Shown here piece by piece: positions 1-8,541 of a stretch of 64,000 nucleotides of DNA. Positions within the stretch are counted from its first letter, which is position 1, and every line of letters begins with the position of its first letter. The stretch spans positions 124,001 through 188,000 of the forward strand of contig NZ_NFZQ01000007.1 in the NCBI RefSeq assembly GCF_002165135.1, given 5' to 3'. Under the pieces are notes generated by a model that was not told where the DNA came from, did not search any database, and saw only the letters and a list, made by a program, of their open reading frames with translations. The position numbers and the translations under genes were made by a program. The DNA is from Pseudomonas sp. SID14000 (GTDB lineage Bacteria > Pseudomonadota > Gammaproteobacteria > Pseudomonadales > Pseudomonadaceae).

Positions 1-209
1 TTGGCAGCTGGTGAGTGATCAGGCCCGCCGGAAGCGGTAAGCACCGCTCGAGTTGAAGTCTAGTGTGATAATCGTGGCGTAAAGGGCTGTTTTTAAATCG
101 ATTACTGCCTGACGTGCCGGGCTATATGCCGTAAGGCAATTACGCCAGGGACATTCAGGCAGGCTTGCGATTGGATGATTCAGCGCTTGAATACCGCAGT
201 ATTCGCCGC

Positions 210-434
210 TCACGCGGTAAGCGACTGGCGGGTTCGGGCAATGACCGCCTGCAGTGGTTCACTACGGCTGTACTGTTCAGGGTACAGGCGCTCGGTGTGG
301 CAGGCGACGCCGTGTTCGTCTACCAGGGTGAAGCTGAAGCTACCCTTGCGAGGGGCAACGATAAGGCACTTCAACGGCGAGAAGGCCTGGGAGAGGGTGC
401 CAATGGCAGCCTGAATCTGATGATGAGTTTGCAT
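210..434 (-). CDS. Small conserved-type hypothetical protein (74 aa)
   Basis: No function is recognised. The 74-residue product is soluble, with no signal peptide or membrane segment. It has a central stretch (KCLIVAPRKGSFSFTLVDEH) that looks like a beta-hairpin, and a basic end. I chose the ATG at 434 because an AGGA sits about ten bases upstream; a GTG at 461 is the alternative. It stands alone with no operon partner. The regular codon pattern on this strand favours a real gene over the overlapping plus-strand frames. Confidence 0.55.
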   Translation of the reverse strand: MQTHHQIQAAIGTLSQAFSPLKCLIVAPRKGSFSFTLVDEHGVACHTERLYPEQYSRSEPLQAVIARTRQSLTA

Positions 435-1389
435 ATTGTTGGAGGTTCCTGCTTTAAACACGGGGGTTATGATCCGTGCATGATAGAAACGTTCCAGTGA
501 CGCCTTTATTAAGGGACGAACGAACCTGACTGGAACAGGGCAGCCAGAGGGGGCGCAATCAAAGGTGGGCGCTTGGGCTGACTGGTAGGTACTTCAGAAG
601 GCAGGCAGCACGCCGGGGCCAAGGTTCTAGGCCGTCGGGGTGGGATCCTGATCAATCTGTCACGTGATTCGTGCTTGAACAGCGCGAGGGCTGGCGAGTG
701 AACCATCGAATGGGCCGGTCCTGGTTTCAGCAGCACCACTCTTGGGGGGAGCGGGTTCTGCAAGGACGCTTGAGGCCAGAATTGACTTTCAGCTTGGTAC
801 TAACGGAGCGAACCTTACCGAAAAGAAAGGCGCTTGGCAAGCATTTCATACTTGTTCAGATGAGCCGAGCAGTATGGCGCGTATTTATCCTGCTGGGAAG
901 AGGGGGGGAAAGGCCCGCATCCTGCCTGATGTACCGATTTCGTGCACTCAAATGAAGGGTTATGGTGCACTTGTTCACATTCGGGGCAGCGCTTGCAACT
1001 GCCCGGCAACATGCCGCGACAGCTTCGCCAATGCCTTGACTGAGCGGTTAAGTCAATGAAAAAAAACACTATTTTTAGCTGGTGAAAAAATCGTCAGTTT
1101 GAGCGAAAGCCCCAAATCATGGGGGTTTGAGGGGGATGGGAGGGGGTTGTCCACCGAGTTATCCACAGGAACTGTGGATTGTCCCGGGCACTTGCTCTAG
1201 GACGGGCGTGCCAGCAATACAGTGATCTGTCTGACAATCGACATGCTCCGGGACACCTATTGGTTATCCGCTTGAAAACGTCAAGAAAAGATCGCTGAAT
1301 TTTTTTTTCAATCCTCCGGAAATCCCAAGGTCAGGGCGCTAAAAAAAGCGTAGAGTGGCGCGCCTTTCGAGTTGCCAAACCTGTTGCTC
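435..1389. other. Long stretch without a convincing gene
   Basis: The open frames here are short, overlap one another and look like noise. The part around 1055-1100 is AT-rich compared with its surroundings. The only structured element I can point to is a dyad of two facing DnaA-box-like sequences near 1159-1181. A regulatory RNA cannot be excluded by eye. Confidence 0.5.
1159..1181. promoter_or_regulatory. Facing pair of DnaA-box-like sequences
   Basis: TTATCCACA is followed by GGAAC and then TGTGGAT. This gives a perfect 7-bp inverted repeat (1161-1167 and 1173-1179) with a 5-base centre. The left half matches the DnaA consensus exactly; the right half ends TTG on the opposite strand, so it is one base off. 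A very similar dyad lies at 35051-35081. A role in DnaA titration or control is inference; an RNA hairpin is the alternative. Confidence 0.4.
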
Positions 1390-1809
1390 ATGAAGTTTCG
1401 CGGTAAACACCTCGCCGGCCCCGCTGCATCGACGCCTGCCCCTCCCCCCAAACGTTTCTCCCTCAAAGTAGCCTTGTGGCTGCTCGACAACCCGCGCCTG
1501 GGTGACAAGCCGCAGGTCAAGCACCTGGCCGGGCACCTGTTGAAACAGCCGGCGCGCCAGGGCGTGGTGGTGGCGCAAAGCCGTCTGGGGCAGATGCTGT
1601 GCCGCGATTGTGGCAATGCCCGTGACCGGCGTATTGGCCATGAACTGCTGCGCCAGGCTGCCCGTGCCGGTGATCGACGGGCACAACTGGAGTATGCGCG
1701 GCTGTGCCAGCACAGCGAGCCGGAGCAGGCGAGGTACTGGCTGGAACTGGCGGCGGGGCAGGGGTCGCAAGAGGCGCGGCGGCTTCTGAGGCAGTGGTTT
1801 CCTGCCTGA
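1390..1809 (+). CDS. Sel1/TPR-like repeat protein
   Basis: The 139-residue protein is basic at its N-terminus. It then contains alpha-helical repeats of the Sel1 kind, with small residues in the pattern ARAGDRRAQLEYARLC and then ARYWLELAAGQGSQEARRLL. Sel1 repeats mediate protein-protein contacts, and the partner is not evident. The ATG at 1390 is preferred over a TTG at 1372. There is no signal peptide. It is followed by a REP pair and then rmuC. Confidence 0.7.
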   Translation: MKFRGKHLAGPAASTPAPPPKRFSLKVALWLLDNPRLGDKPQVKHLAGHLLKQPARQGVVVAQSRLGQMLCRDCGNARDRRIGHELLRQAARAGDRRAQLEYARLCQHSEPEQARYWLELAAGQGSQEARRLLRQWFPA

Positions 1810-1826
1810 GGTGTGTTGCCAGCACT

Positions 1827-1921
1827 GGCCTCTTCGCGGGTAAACCCGCTCCCGCCGGAATAGCTATACCTCGGATACTGTGCAATTCCTGTGGGAGCGG
1901 TTTTACCCGCGAAGAGGCCGG
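1827..1921. repeat. REP pair (P. putida type), inverted
   Basis: Two 30-35 bp elements face each other: GGCCTCTTCGCGGGTAAACC on the left and the complement of that core on the right, separated by a short spacer. The right copy has a GCGG to GCGGTTTT variation. Intergenic position between the Sel1-like gene and rmuC. Confidence 0.85.
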
Positions 1922-1987
1922 AACAGGCAACACATCGCTCAGGCTGATAAGCTGCGCTGCATTCATCCAGGATCATTCGGGGTAAGC

Positions 1988-3475
1988 ATGACAGTGGATC
2001 TGGCCAGCATTCTGCTGGGCTTGGTGGCAGGTGCCTTACCCTGCCTGGGTTGGGTCATGCAGGTGCAGCGCCGCCAAGGCGCGCGGCAAGGCGAGCAGGC
2101 CTTGCTCGAAGAGCGCCTTAATGCTGCCCAGCTAGCCCAGGCCGGCCTGCAGGCGCAACTGGACGCCAGCCGCGACGAGGTCAGCGACCTCAGCGAAGCC
2201 AACACCGTCAAGCAGACCCAGCTGGCCGCCCAAGGCCGTGAGCTGGAACTGCTGCAGATCGAACGCGACAATGCCCGGGACGCCGCCCATGCCTGGAACC
2301 TCGAGCGTGCCAACCGCGAAGCCGAGCTGCGCCGCCTGGAAGCCCAGAGCGCACGTCTGGAGGCCGAATTGCGCGAGCAGCAGGAAAGCCACCAGCAGCG
2401 CCTGGAAGACCTGCAGGAAGCCCGCGACACCCTGCGCGCCCAGTTCGCCGACCTGGCTACCAGGATCTTCGACGAGCGCGAACAGCGCTTCGCCCAGACC
2501 AGCCAGCAACATCTCGGTCAGTTGCTCGACCCACTCAAGGAGCGCATCCAGGCCTTCGAAAAACGCGTGGAGGAAAGCTACCGGCAGGAAGCCCGCGAGC
2601 GTTTCTCGCTGGGCAAGGAGCTGGAGCGCCTGCAGCAACTCAACCTGCGCCTGTCCGACGAAGCTACCAACCTGACCCAGGCCCTGAAGGGGCAGAAAAC
2701 CCAGGGCAACTGGGGGGAGCTGATCCTCGAACGGGTGTTGGAGCATGCCGGCCTGGAAAAGGGCCGCGAATACCAGACCCAGGTCAGCCTGAAAAGCGCC
2801 GACGGCGAGCGTTTCCAGCCCGATGTGCTGATCATGCTGCCTGGTGACAAGCAGGTGGTGGTGGATGCCAAGGTCAGCCTCACCGCCTACCAGCAGTTCG
2901 TCGCCGGTAATGACGAGGCCGCGCTCAAGCAGCATGTGCAGTCGCTGCGCAGCCATGTCAAAGGCCTGTCGAGCAAGGACTACAACCGCCTCGAAGGCCT
3001 GCACAGCCTGGATTTCGTGCTGCTGTTCGTGCCGATCGAGGCAGCCTTCTCGGCAGCCCTGCAGGCCGAGCCGAACCTGTTCCAGGAGGCCTTCGACCGG
3101 CAGATCGTAATCGTCAGCCCGACCACCTTGCTGGCTACCCTGCGGGTGATCGACAGTCTGTGGAAGCAGGAACGCCAGGGCCAGAACGCTCGCGAGATCG
3201 CCGAGCGCGCCGGCTGGCTGTACGACAAGTTCGTGCTGTTCATTCAGGACCTGGACGAGTTGGGCAACCGCCTGCAGCAGGTGGACAAGGCTTATGCTGC
3301 GGCGCGTAACAAGTTGTGCGAAGGGCGCGGCAACCTGGTCAGCCGCAGCGAACAGCTGAAGCTGCTGGGCGCCCGTGCCAGCAAGAGCCTGCCGGCCGAC
3401 CTGCTGGAGCGGGCGATGTCCGATGAGGCGTTGCCGGACGAAGTACTTACTGAACCAGGCTCAGATGGCGATTGA
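1988..3475 (+). CDS. rmuC: DNA recombination protein RmuC
   Basis: The 495-residue protein has an N-terminal hydrophobic anchor (about residues 5-22). A long coiled coil follows (about 30-190, rich in Glu, Gln, Arg and Leu). The conserved RmuC nuclease-like domain (about 215-430) contains GNWGELILERVLEHAGL, VVDAKVSLTAYQ and FVLLFVPIEAAF. RmuC limits recombination at inverted repeats. The start at ATG 1988 gives the usual family length; the open frame upstream crosses a REP element and is not coding. The 3' end overlaps the convergent mxtR end by 29 bases. Confidence 0.95.
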   Translation: MTVDLASILLGLVAGALPCLGWVMQVQRRQGARQGEQALLEERLNAAQLAQAGLQAQLDASRDEVSDLSEANTVKQTQLAAQGRELELLQIERDNARDAAHAWNLERANREAELRRLEAQSARLEAELREQQESHQQRLEDLQEARDTLRAQFADLATRIFDEREQRFAQTSQQHLGQLLDPLKERIQAFEKRVEESYRQEARERFSLGKELERLQQLNLRLSDEATNLTQALKGQKTQGNWGELILERVLEHAGLEKGREYQTQVSLKSADGERFQPDVLIMLPGDKQVVVDAKVSLTAYQQFVAGNDEAALKQHVQSLRSHVKGLSSKDYNRLEGLHSLDFVLLFVPIEAAFSAALQAEPNLFQEAFDRQIVIVSPTTLLATLRVIDSLWKQERQGQNAREIAERAGWLYDKFVLFIQDLDELGNRLQQVDKAYAAARNKLCEGRGNLVSRSEQLKLLGARASKSLPADLLERAMSDEALPDEVLTEPGSDGD

Positions 3476-6400
3476 GCATGGCGCGCAGGGCCGCCGGCTT
3501 CACCGGCTTGGCCAGGTAGTCCAGGCCAGAGGCATGCACCATGGCGATGGTTTCCTTGCTGCCATCGGCACTGATCACCACGCCCGGCACCGGCTCGCCC
3601 AGGCGCGCCCGTAGCCAGCCCATCAGCCCGGTTCCGGTCTCGCCATCGTCCAGGTGGTAGTCCACCAGCGCCAGGTGCGGGCGCATGCCCTTGGTCAGCA
3701 GGGCTTCGCATTCAGCGCGGTTGCGCGCGGTCCACACCTGGCAACCCCAGCGGCTGAGCAGGCTGTTCATGCCGATCAGGATGCTGTCTTCGTTGTCCAC
3801 GCACAGCACCTGCAGCCCGGCCAGTGGCTGGCCACCCTGTTCCACTGGAGCGCTGGGCGCCGGGGCGGCCTGGCGGGCAATCGGCACGCTGACCCGGAAC
3901 ACCGTGCCCTTACCCGGCCACGAGCGCACTTCCAGCCTGTGCCCCAGTACCCGGCAAAGGCCGTCGGCAATCGCCAGGCCCAGGCCCAGGCCTTTTTCGG
4001 CGCGGGTCTGGTGGCTGTCCAGGCGCTTGAACTCCTGGAATATCACCTGCAGCTTGTCGTCGGCGATGCCCGGCCCACGGTCCCACACCTCCAGCCACAA
4101 GCGTTCGCCCTGGCGCCGTACTCCTAGCAGGATCGGGCTCTTGCCATAGCGCAGGGCGTTGGTCAGGAAGTTCTGCAGCACTCGGCGCAGCAGCTTCATG
4201 TCGCTGTCCACCCGCAGGCGGCTGCCGCGCAGGCGGAACTCCAGGCCTTTCTCGGCGGCCAGCACCTTGAACTCGGCGCCCAGGGTATCGAACAGCTCGT
4301 TGAGGGCGAAGGGCTTGGTATCCGGGGTGATCTTGCCGTTTTCCAGGCGCGAGATGTCCAGCAGGTCGCTGATCAGCTCTTCAGCCGAGCGCAGCGAGCT
4401 GTCCATGTGCTGCACCAGTTGCCGGGCCTCTTCGTTCATGCCTTCGGCCTGCTGCGACAGGGCTGCGGAGAACAGCCGCGCGGCGTTCAGCGGCTGCATC
4501 AGGTCATGGCTGACTGCGGCCAGGAAGCGGGTCTTGGACTGGCTCACCGCTTCGGCATGGCTCTTGGCTTCGGACAACGCCTGGTTCAGTTGCGACAGCT
4601 CATGGGTGCGTTCCGCTACCCGTTGCTCCAGGCCTTCGTTGGCGTCGCGCAGGGCCTGCTCGGCTTCGCGGAACGGGGTGATGTCGGTGAAACTCATGAC
4701 GAAGCCGCCGCCCGGCATCGGGTTGCCGATCAGTTCGATCACCCGGCCATTGGGGAACAAGCGTTCGGAGGAATGCGCACGGCCTTGGCGCATCCAGTGC
4801 AGGCGCCGCGCCACATGCACCTGCGCTTCGCCCGGGCCGCACAGGCCGCGCTCGGCGTTGTAGCGGATAATGTCGGCAATCGGCCTACCGACGCTGATCA
4901 ACCCGTCGGGATAGTTGAACAGCTCCAGGTAGCGGCGGTTCCAGGCCACCAGGTGCAGGTTCTGGTCGACTACGCTGATGCCCTGGTTGATGTTCTCGAT
5001 GGCCCCTTGCAGCAACGCGCGGTTGAACTGCAGCACCTCGCTGGCCTCGTCGGCGATACGCACCACGTCTTCCAGCTGCATGTCGCGGCCTTCGATGGCG
5101 GCCTTGACCACGGCGCGGGTCGACGAGGTGCCGAGTACACCGGCCAGCAGGCGTTCGGTGTGTTCGATCCAGTCGCCGTCGGCGTTCTGGTTGGGGTTGA
5201 AGCCTTTGCCCTGGCGGTAGGCGAAGCGGATGAAGCTCTGTCGGGCGCGCTCCTCGCCGACAAAGCGCGAGGCCAGGGTCAGCAGGTCATCGATCTGCAC
5301 CGCCAGCAGCGGCTTGCTGCTGGGCCTGGCGCTGGTCTGCTGGCCGATGAAACGGCCGGCCTGCCAATGCTCGGAAACCCGCGTGCGCGACAGCACCGAG
5401 ACCCAGGCAAACAGGGTGAAGTTGCCCGTCAGCGACAGCACCACGCCCTGGGTCAGCGGGCTGATCGGCAGGTTCAGCGGGTTGCCGTGCAGCCACGCCA
5501 ACCCTGGGAACAGCTGCAGCGACCAGCCCACGCTGTGCGCGGCAATCGGCAGCACCAGGGTGTAGAACCACAGGAATATACCGGCAGCCAGGCCGGCGAA
5601 CACGCCGCGCCGGTTGGCCTGCTTCCAGTACAGCGCACCGAGCATGGCCGGGGTCAGCTGGGTCACGGCGGCAAAGGCGATCTGGCCGATGGTCGCCAGG
5701 CTGGCGGTGGAGCCCAGCAGGCGGTAGCTGACATAGGCCAGCAGCAGGATCACCACGATGGTCACCCGGCGCACCGAAAGCATCCAGTGGCGGAACGCCT
5801 CGAACGGCCGCTCGGCGTTGGTACGGCGTAGCAGCCAAGGCAGCAGCATGTCGTTGGAGACCATGGTCGACAGCGCCACGGCCTCGACGATGACCATGCC
5901 GGTGGCCGCCGAGGCGCCGCCGATGAATGCCAGCAGGGCCAGGCTCGGGTGTGCCTCGGCCAGCGGCAGGCTGATGACGAACGAATCGGAGATTACCGTG
6001 CCCGGCAGCAACATCTGCCCGGCCAGGGCAATCGGCACCACGAACAACGCGGCCAGCGCCAGGTACATCGGGAACACCCAGCGCGCCAGGCGCATGTCCT
6101 GGGGTTCGATGTTTTCCACCACGGTGACGTGGAACTGCCGTGGCAGGCAGATGATCGCCATCATCGCCACAGCGGTCTGTACCACCATCGACGGCCAATT
6201 GATGGTCTCTTGCCAATAGTCCTGCAGGTGGACCGATTGGCGGGCCTGGCTGAACAGGTCGTCGAAGCCGTCATACAGGTTGAAAACGACGAAGATGCCC
6301 ACGGCGAGGAAGGCCAGTAGCTTGATCAGGGATTCAAAGGCAATCGCCAGCACCATGCCACGGTGGTGTTCGGTGACGTCCAGGCTGCGGGTACCGAAGA

Positions 6401-6923
6401 CGATGGCGAACAGTGCCAGTACCAGCGACACCACCAACGCGGTGTCCTGCACGCGGGTGCCGGTGGCGTCGGCATTGGCGCCGATCAGCAGGTTCACGCC
6501 CAGCACGATGCCCTTGAGCTGCAAGGCGATGTACGGCAGCACACCGACCAGGCAGATCAGCGCCACTACCACCGCCAGGGACTGCGACTTGCCGTAGCGC
6601 GCGGCGATGAAGTCGGCGATCGAGGTGATGTTCTGTTGCTTGCTGATCAGCACCATCTTCTGTAGCACCCAGGGTGCGAAGATCAGCAGCAGCACCGGGC
6701 CCAGGTAGATCGGCAGGAACGCCCAGAGCTGTTCGGCGGCCTGGCCGACCGCGCCGAAGAAGGTCCAGCTGGTGCAGTACACGGCCAGCGACAGGCTGTA
6801 CACCCAGGCACGCAACTTCGGCGGCAACGGCGTGCTGCGGCGGTCGCCATAGAAGGCGATGGCGAACATGATGGCCATATAGGCCAGGGCGACCACGGCG
6901 ATCAGCCCGCTGGACAACGACAT
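3447..6923 (-). CDS. mxtR: MxtR/CrbS hybrid sensor kinase with Na+/solute symporter domain
   Basis: A 1158-residue membrane sensor. Residues about 1-480 form a sodium:solute symporter (SSSF) domain with some 12-13 membrane segments. A PAS domain (about 640-750), a short coiled coil, a HisKA region with SHDLMQPLNA (phospho-His about 806), and an HATPase with NALRYG, DRGPGI and GLGLGLAI follow. The C-terminus is a receiver with LVDYHLDDG (phospho-Asp about 1088). Length and architecture match PA3271 (MxtR, called CrbS in other genera), which from memory works with the regulator ErdR/CrbR to control acetate genes. The cognate regulator is not in this window. The start at ATG 6923 sits directly before the first membrane segment. 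Confidence 0.88.
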   Translation of the reverse strand: MSLSSGLIAVVALAYMAIMFAIAFYGDRRSTPLPPKLRAWVYSLSLAVYCTSWTFFGAVGQAAEQLWAFLPIYLGPVLLLIFAPWVLQKMVLISKQQNITSIADFIAARYGKSQSLAVVVALICLVGVLPYIALQLKGIVLGVNLLIGANADATGTRVQDTALVVSLVLALFAIVFGTRSLDVTEHHRGMVLAIAFESLIKLLAFLAVGIFVVFNLYDGFDDLFSQARQSVHLQDYWQETINWPSMVVQTAVAMMAIICLPRQFHVTVVENIEPQDMRLARWVFPMYLALAALFVVPIALAGQMLLPGTVISDSFVISLPLAEAHPSLALLAFIGGASAATGMVIVEAVALSTMVSNDMLLPWLLRRTNAERPFEAFRHWMLSVRRVTIVVILLLAYVSYRLLGSTASLATIGQIAFAAVTQLTPAMLGALYWKQANRRGVFAGLAAGIFLWFYTLVLPIAAHSVGWSLQLFPGLAWLHGNPLNLPISPLTQGVVLSLTGNFTLFAWVSVLSRTRVSEHWQAGRFIGQQTSARPSSKPLLAVQIDDLLTLASRFVGEERARQSFIRFAYRQGKGFNPNQNADGDWIEHTERLLAGVLGTSSTRAVVKAAIEGRDMQLEDVVRIADEASEVLQFNRALLQGAIENINQGISVVDQNLHLVAWNRRYLELFNYPDGLISVGRPIADIIRYNAERGLCGPGEAQVHVARRLHWMRQGRAHSSERLFPNGRVIELIGNPMPGGGFVMSFTDITPFREAEQALRDANEGLEQRVAERTHELSQLNQALSEAKSHAEAVSQSKTRFLAAVSHDLMQPLNAARLFSAALSQQAEGMNEEARQLVQHMDSSLRSAEELISDLLDISRLENGKITPDTKPFALNELFDTLGAEFKVLAAEKGLEFRLRGSRLRVDSDMKLLRRVLQNFLTNALRYGKSPILLGVRRQGERLWLEVWDRGPGIADDKLQVIFQEFKRLDSHQTRAEKGLGLGLAIADGLCRVLGHRLEVRSWPGKGTVFRVSVPIARQAAPAPSAPVEQGGQPLAGLQVLCVDNEDSILIGMNSLLSRWGCQVWTARNRAECEALLTKGMRPHLALVDYHLDDGETGTGLMGWLRARLGEPVPGVVISADGSKETIAMVHASGLDYLAKPVKPAALRAMLNRHLSLVQ

Positions 6924-7040
6924 GAAGACTCCGAAGCAAAAAGATAACGCGGTCCCGATCAATCAGTCTGGCACGCAGGTGCCGCTTCGTCAGCGCAGAC
7001 GATGGTCGCAGTGGCAGGTGGTCGCAGGGTTCTCTTCAAC

Positions 7041-7141
7041 CTGTGCCGGCCCTTTCGCGGGTGAACCCGCTCCCACAGGTACTGCACAGGCTTCGAAAGC
7101 GGCGCTGCCCCTGTGGGAGCGGGTTCACCCGCGAAGAGGCC
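7041..7141. repeat. REP pair, inverted
   Basis: CCGGCCCTTTCGCGGGTGAA on the left faces the complementary GGGTTCACCCGCGAAGAGGC on the right. It lies between mxtR and the convergent-side MFS gene end. Confidence 0.88.
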
Positions 7142-7154
7142 AGCAGAGCAGGCA

Positions 7155-8333
7155 TCATCCTTTACGGGTACCCAGCCAATAAAACACCCCCGCCAGTATC
7201 ACCGACAACACCAGCAGGTAGAAGATCGCCCCCGGCCACAGATGCACAAGGGCAAACCCAACCAATACCGGCCCCAGCGCTGCACCGAGGTTGGACAGGT
7301 TCTGCGCACCGTAATACACCCCACGCAAGTGCTCCGGCGCAATCAGGTCGATGAACATGTACTCGGCCGGGATCACGATGATCTCGCCCAGGGTGAACAC
7401 CAGCATCGCCAGGCACCACGCCAGTGCCGAACCGGCCATGGCAAAGCCCAGCAGCCCGGCGATGAACAGGCCCATGCCGGCCAGCAGCCAGGGCATCAGG
7501 CGCTGGCGGCTGATGCGCCGGCCGATCAGGTACTGCAGGGCGATCACCGTCACCGCGTTGGTGGTGACCAGGTAACCGACCAGGCGCGCTGCCTCGGCCG
7601 GGCTGCTGGTCACCACCAGGTACTGCGACAGGTAGGCGGTGAACTGGCCGAACACCACTGCGCTAAGCACCCCGCCCAGGGTGAAGCATACCAGCCGCCG
7701 GTCACGGGCCAGCCCCAGCGCCACCTGGCCAAAGCCGGCCCCGGGCGTGTCCGGCGCACTGGCCTGCAGGCTGCGGTCACCCAGGCGCCAGTAGGCCAGG
7801 CACATACCGAGGCCGAGCAGGGCAGAGGCGATGAACGGCATATGGTCGTTCAGCTCCAGCATGACCACACCCAGCAGCGGGCCAGCGGCGTAGCCGACGT
7901 TGCTGAGGGTATACTTGATGGCGAACACTTCGGCCCGTTCCTCCACCGGCAGCAAGGCGCAGAAGCCTGCCTTGGCGGCGATGTCGACCACTGCCAGGGC
8001 CAGGTTGATCAGCACCAGGCAGAGGAAGAACAGCAGCGCCGAGCGGCTTACGACCGCGCCGACGAAAGCCAGGGCAAACAGCAGGGTGCTGGCGCTGACC
8101 AGTGTGTGGTTGCGCAAGGTATCCACCAGGTGACCGCCATACAGGCTCAGCAGCGAGGCGATGATCAGCGCGCCACCGATCAGCAGGCCGATCTGGCTGA
8201 TCGGCAGCTGGAAGTTGTCGGCCAGGTACACCACCAGGTAGGGCAGGGTAAGAGCGCGTGCGACAGTGAGGGTGAAGGTGGTGGTAAGCAGCAGGCGTAC
8301 GGTGTGCGGGTAGCGTTTTATAGCGGCGAGCAT
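7155..8333 (-). CDS. MFS transporter (MdtH-like drug-efflux type)
   Basis: The 392-residue protein has about 12 hydrophobic segments. It carries the MFS loop motif between the second and third segments (GGHLVDTLRNH) and a second, degenerate form around GRRISRQRLMPW. The closest resemblance by eye is the MdtH group of proton-driven multidrug exporters; the substrate is unknown. The start is ATG 8333; the frame upstream runs through a REP palindrome and is not coding. It stands alone between two REP elements. Confidence 0.8.
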   Translation of the reverse strand: MLAAIKRYPHTVRLLLTTTFTLTVARALTLPYLVVYLADNFQLPISQIGLLIGGALIIASLLSLYGGHLVDTLRNHTLVSASTLLFALAFVGAVVSRSALLFFLCLVLINLALAVVDIAAKAGFCALLPVEERAEVFAIKYTLSNVGYAAGPLLGVVMLELNDHMPFIASALLGLGMCLAYWRLGDRSLQASAPDTPGAGFGQVALGLARDRRLVCFTLGGVLSAVVFGQFTAYLSQYLVVTSSPAEAARLVGYLVTTNAVTVIALQYLIGRRISRQRLMPWLLAGMGLFIAGLLGFAMAGSALAWCLAMLVFTLGEIIVIPAEYMFIDLIAPEHLRGVYYGAQNLSNLGAALGPVLVGFALVHLWPGAIFYLLVLSVILAGVFYWLGTRKG

Positions 8334-8395
8334 GACCACATCCTTGTTGTTCTGTTTTGCCGGGGCCAGCATATGCCAATAGAGGCCTGCTGCGC

Positions 8396-8427
8396 AGGCC
8401 TTTCGCGGGCGCGCCCGCGAAAGGGCC
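8396..8427. repeat. Single palindromic REP element
   Basis: Cores CCTTTCGCGGGCGC and GCGCCCGCGAAAGG abut without a spacer to form one 26-bp palindrome. This is a compact variant compared with the spaced pairs elsewhere in the window. Confidence 0.75.
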
Positions 8428-8541
8428 GGTACAGGCCTCCAAAATCCTTGAGCGCTTGCCAGCCAGCGCATTTCCCATGCAGATTTGTGGCTTGTCGCGC
8501 CCGGCGCGCCTCCAATTGAAAAGCCCTCAGGACCAAGGACG

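Noticed and set aside
500..1300. Several short overlapping frames in both directions as genes
   Set aside because: They lack ribosome sites and family features, and their composition is that of non-coding DNA.
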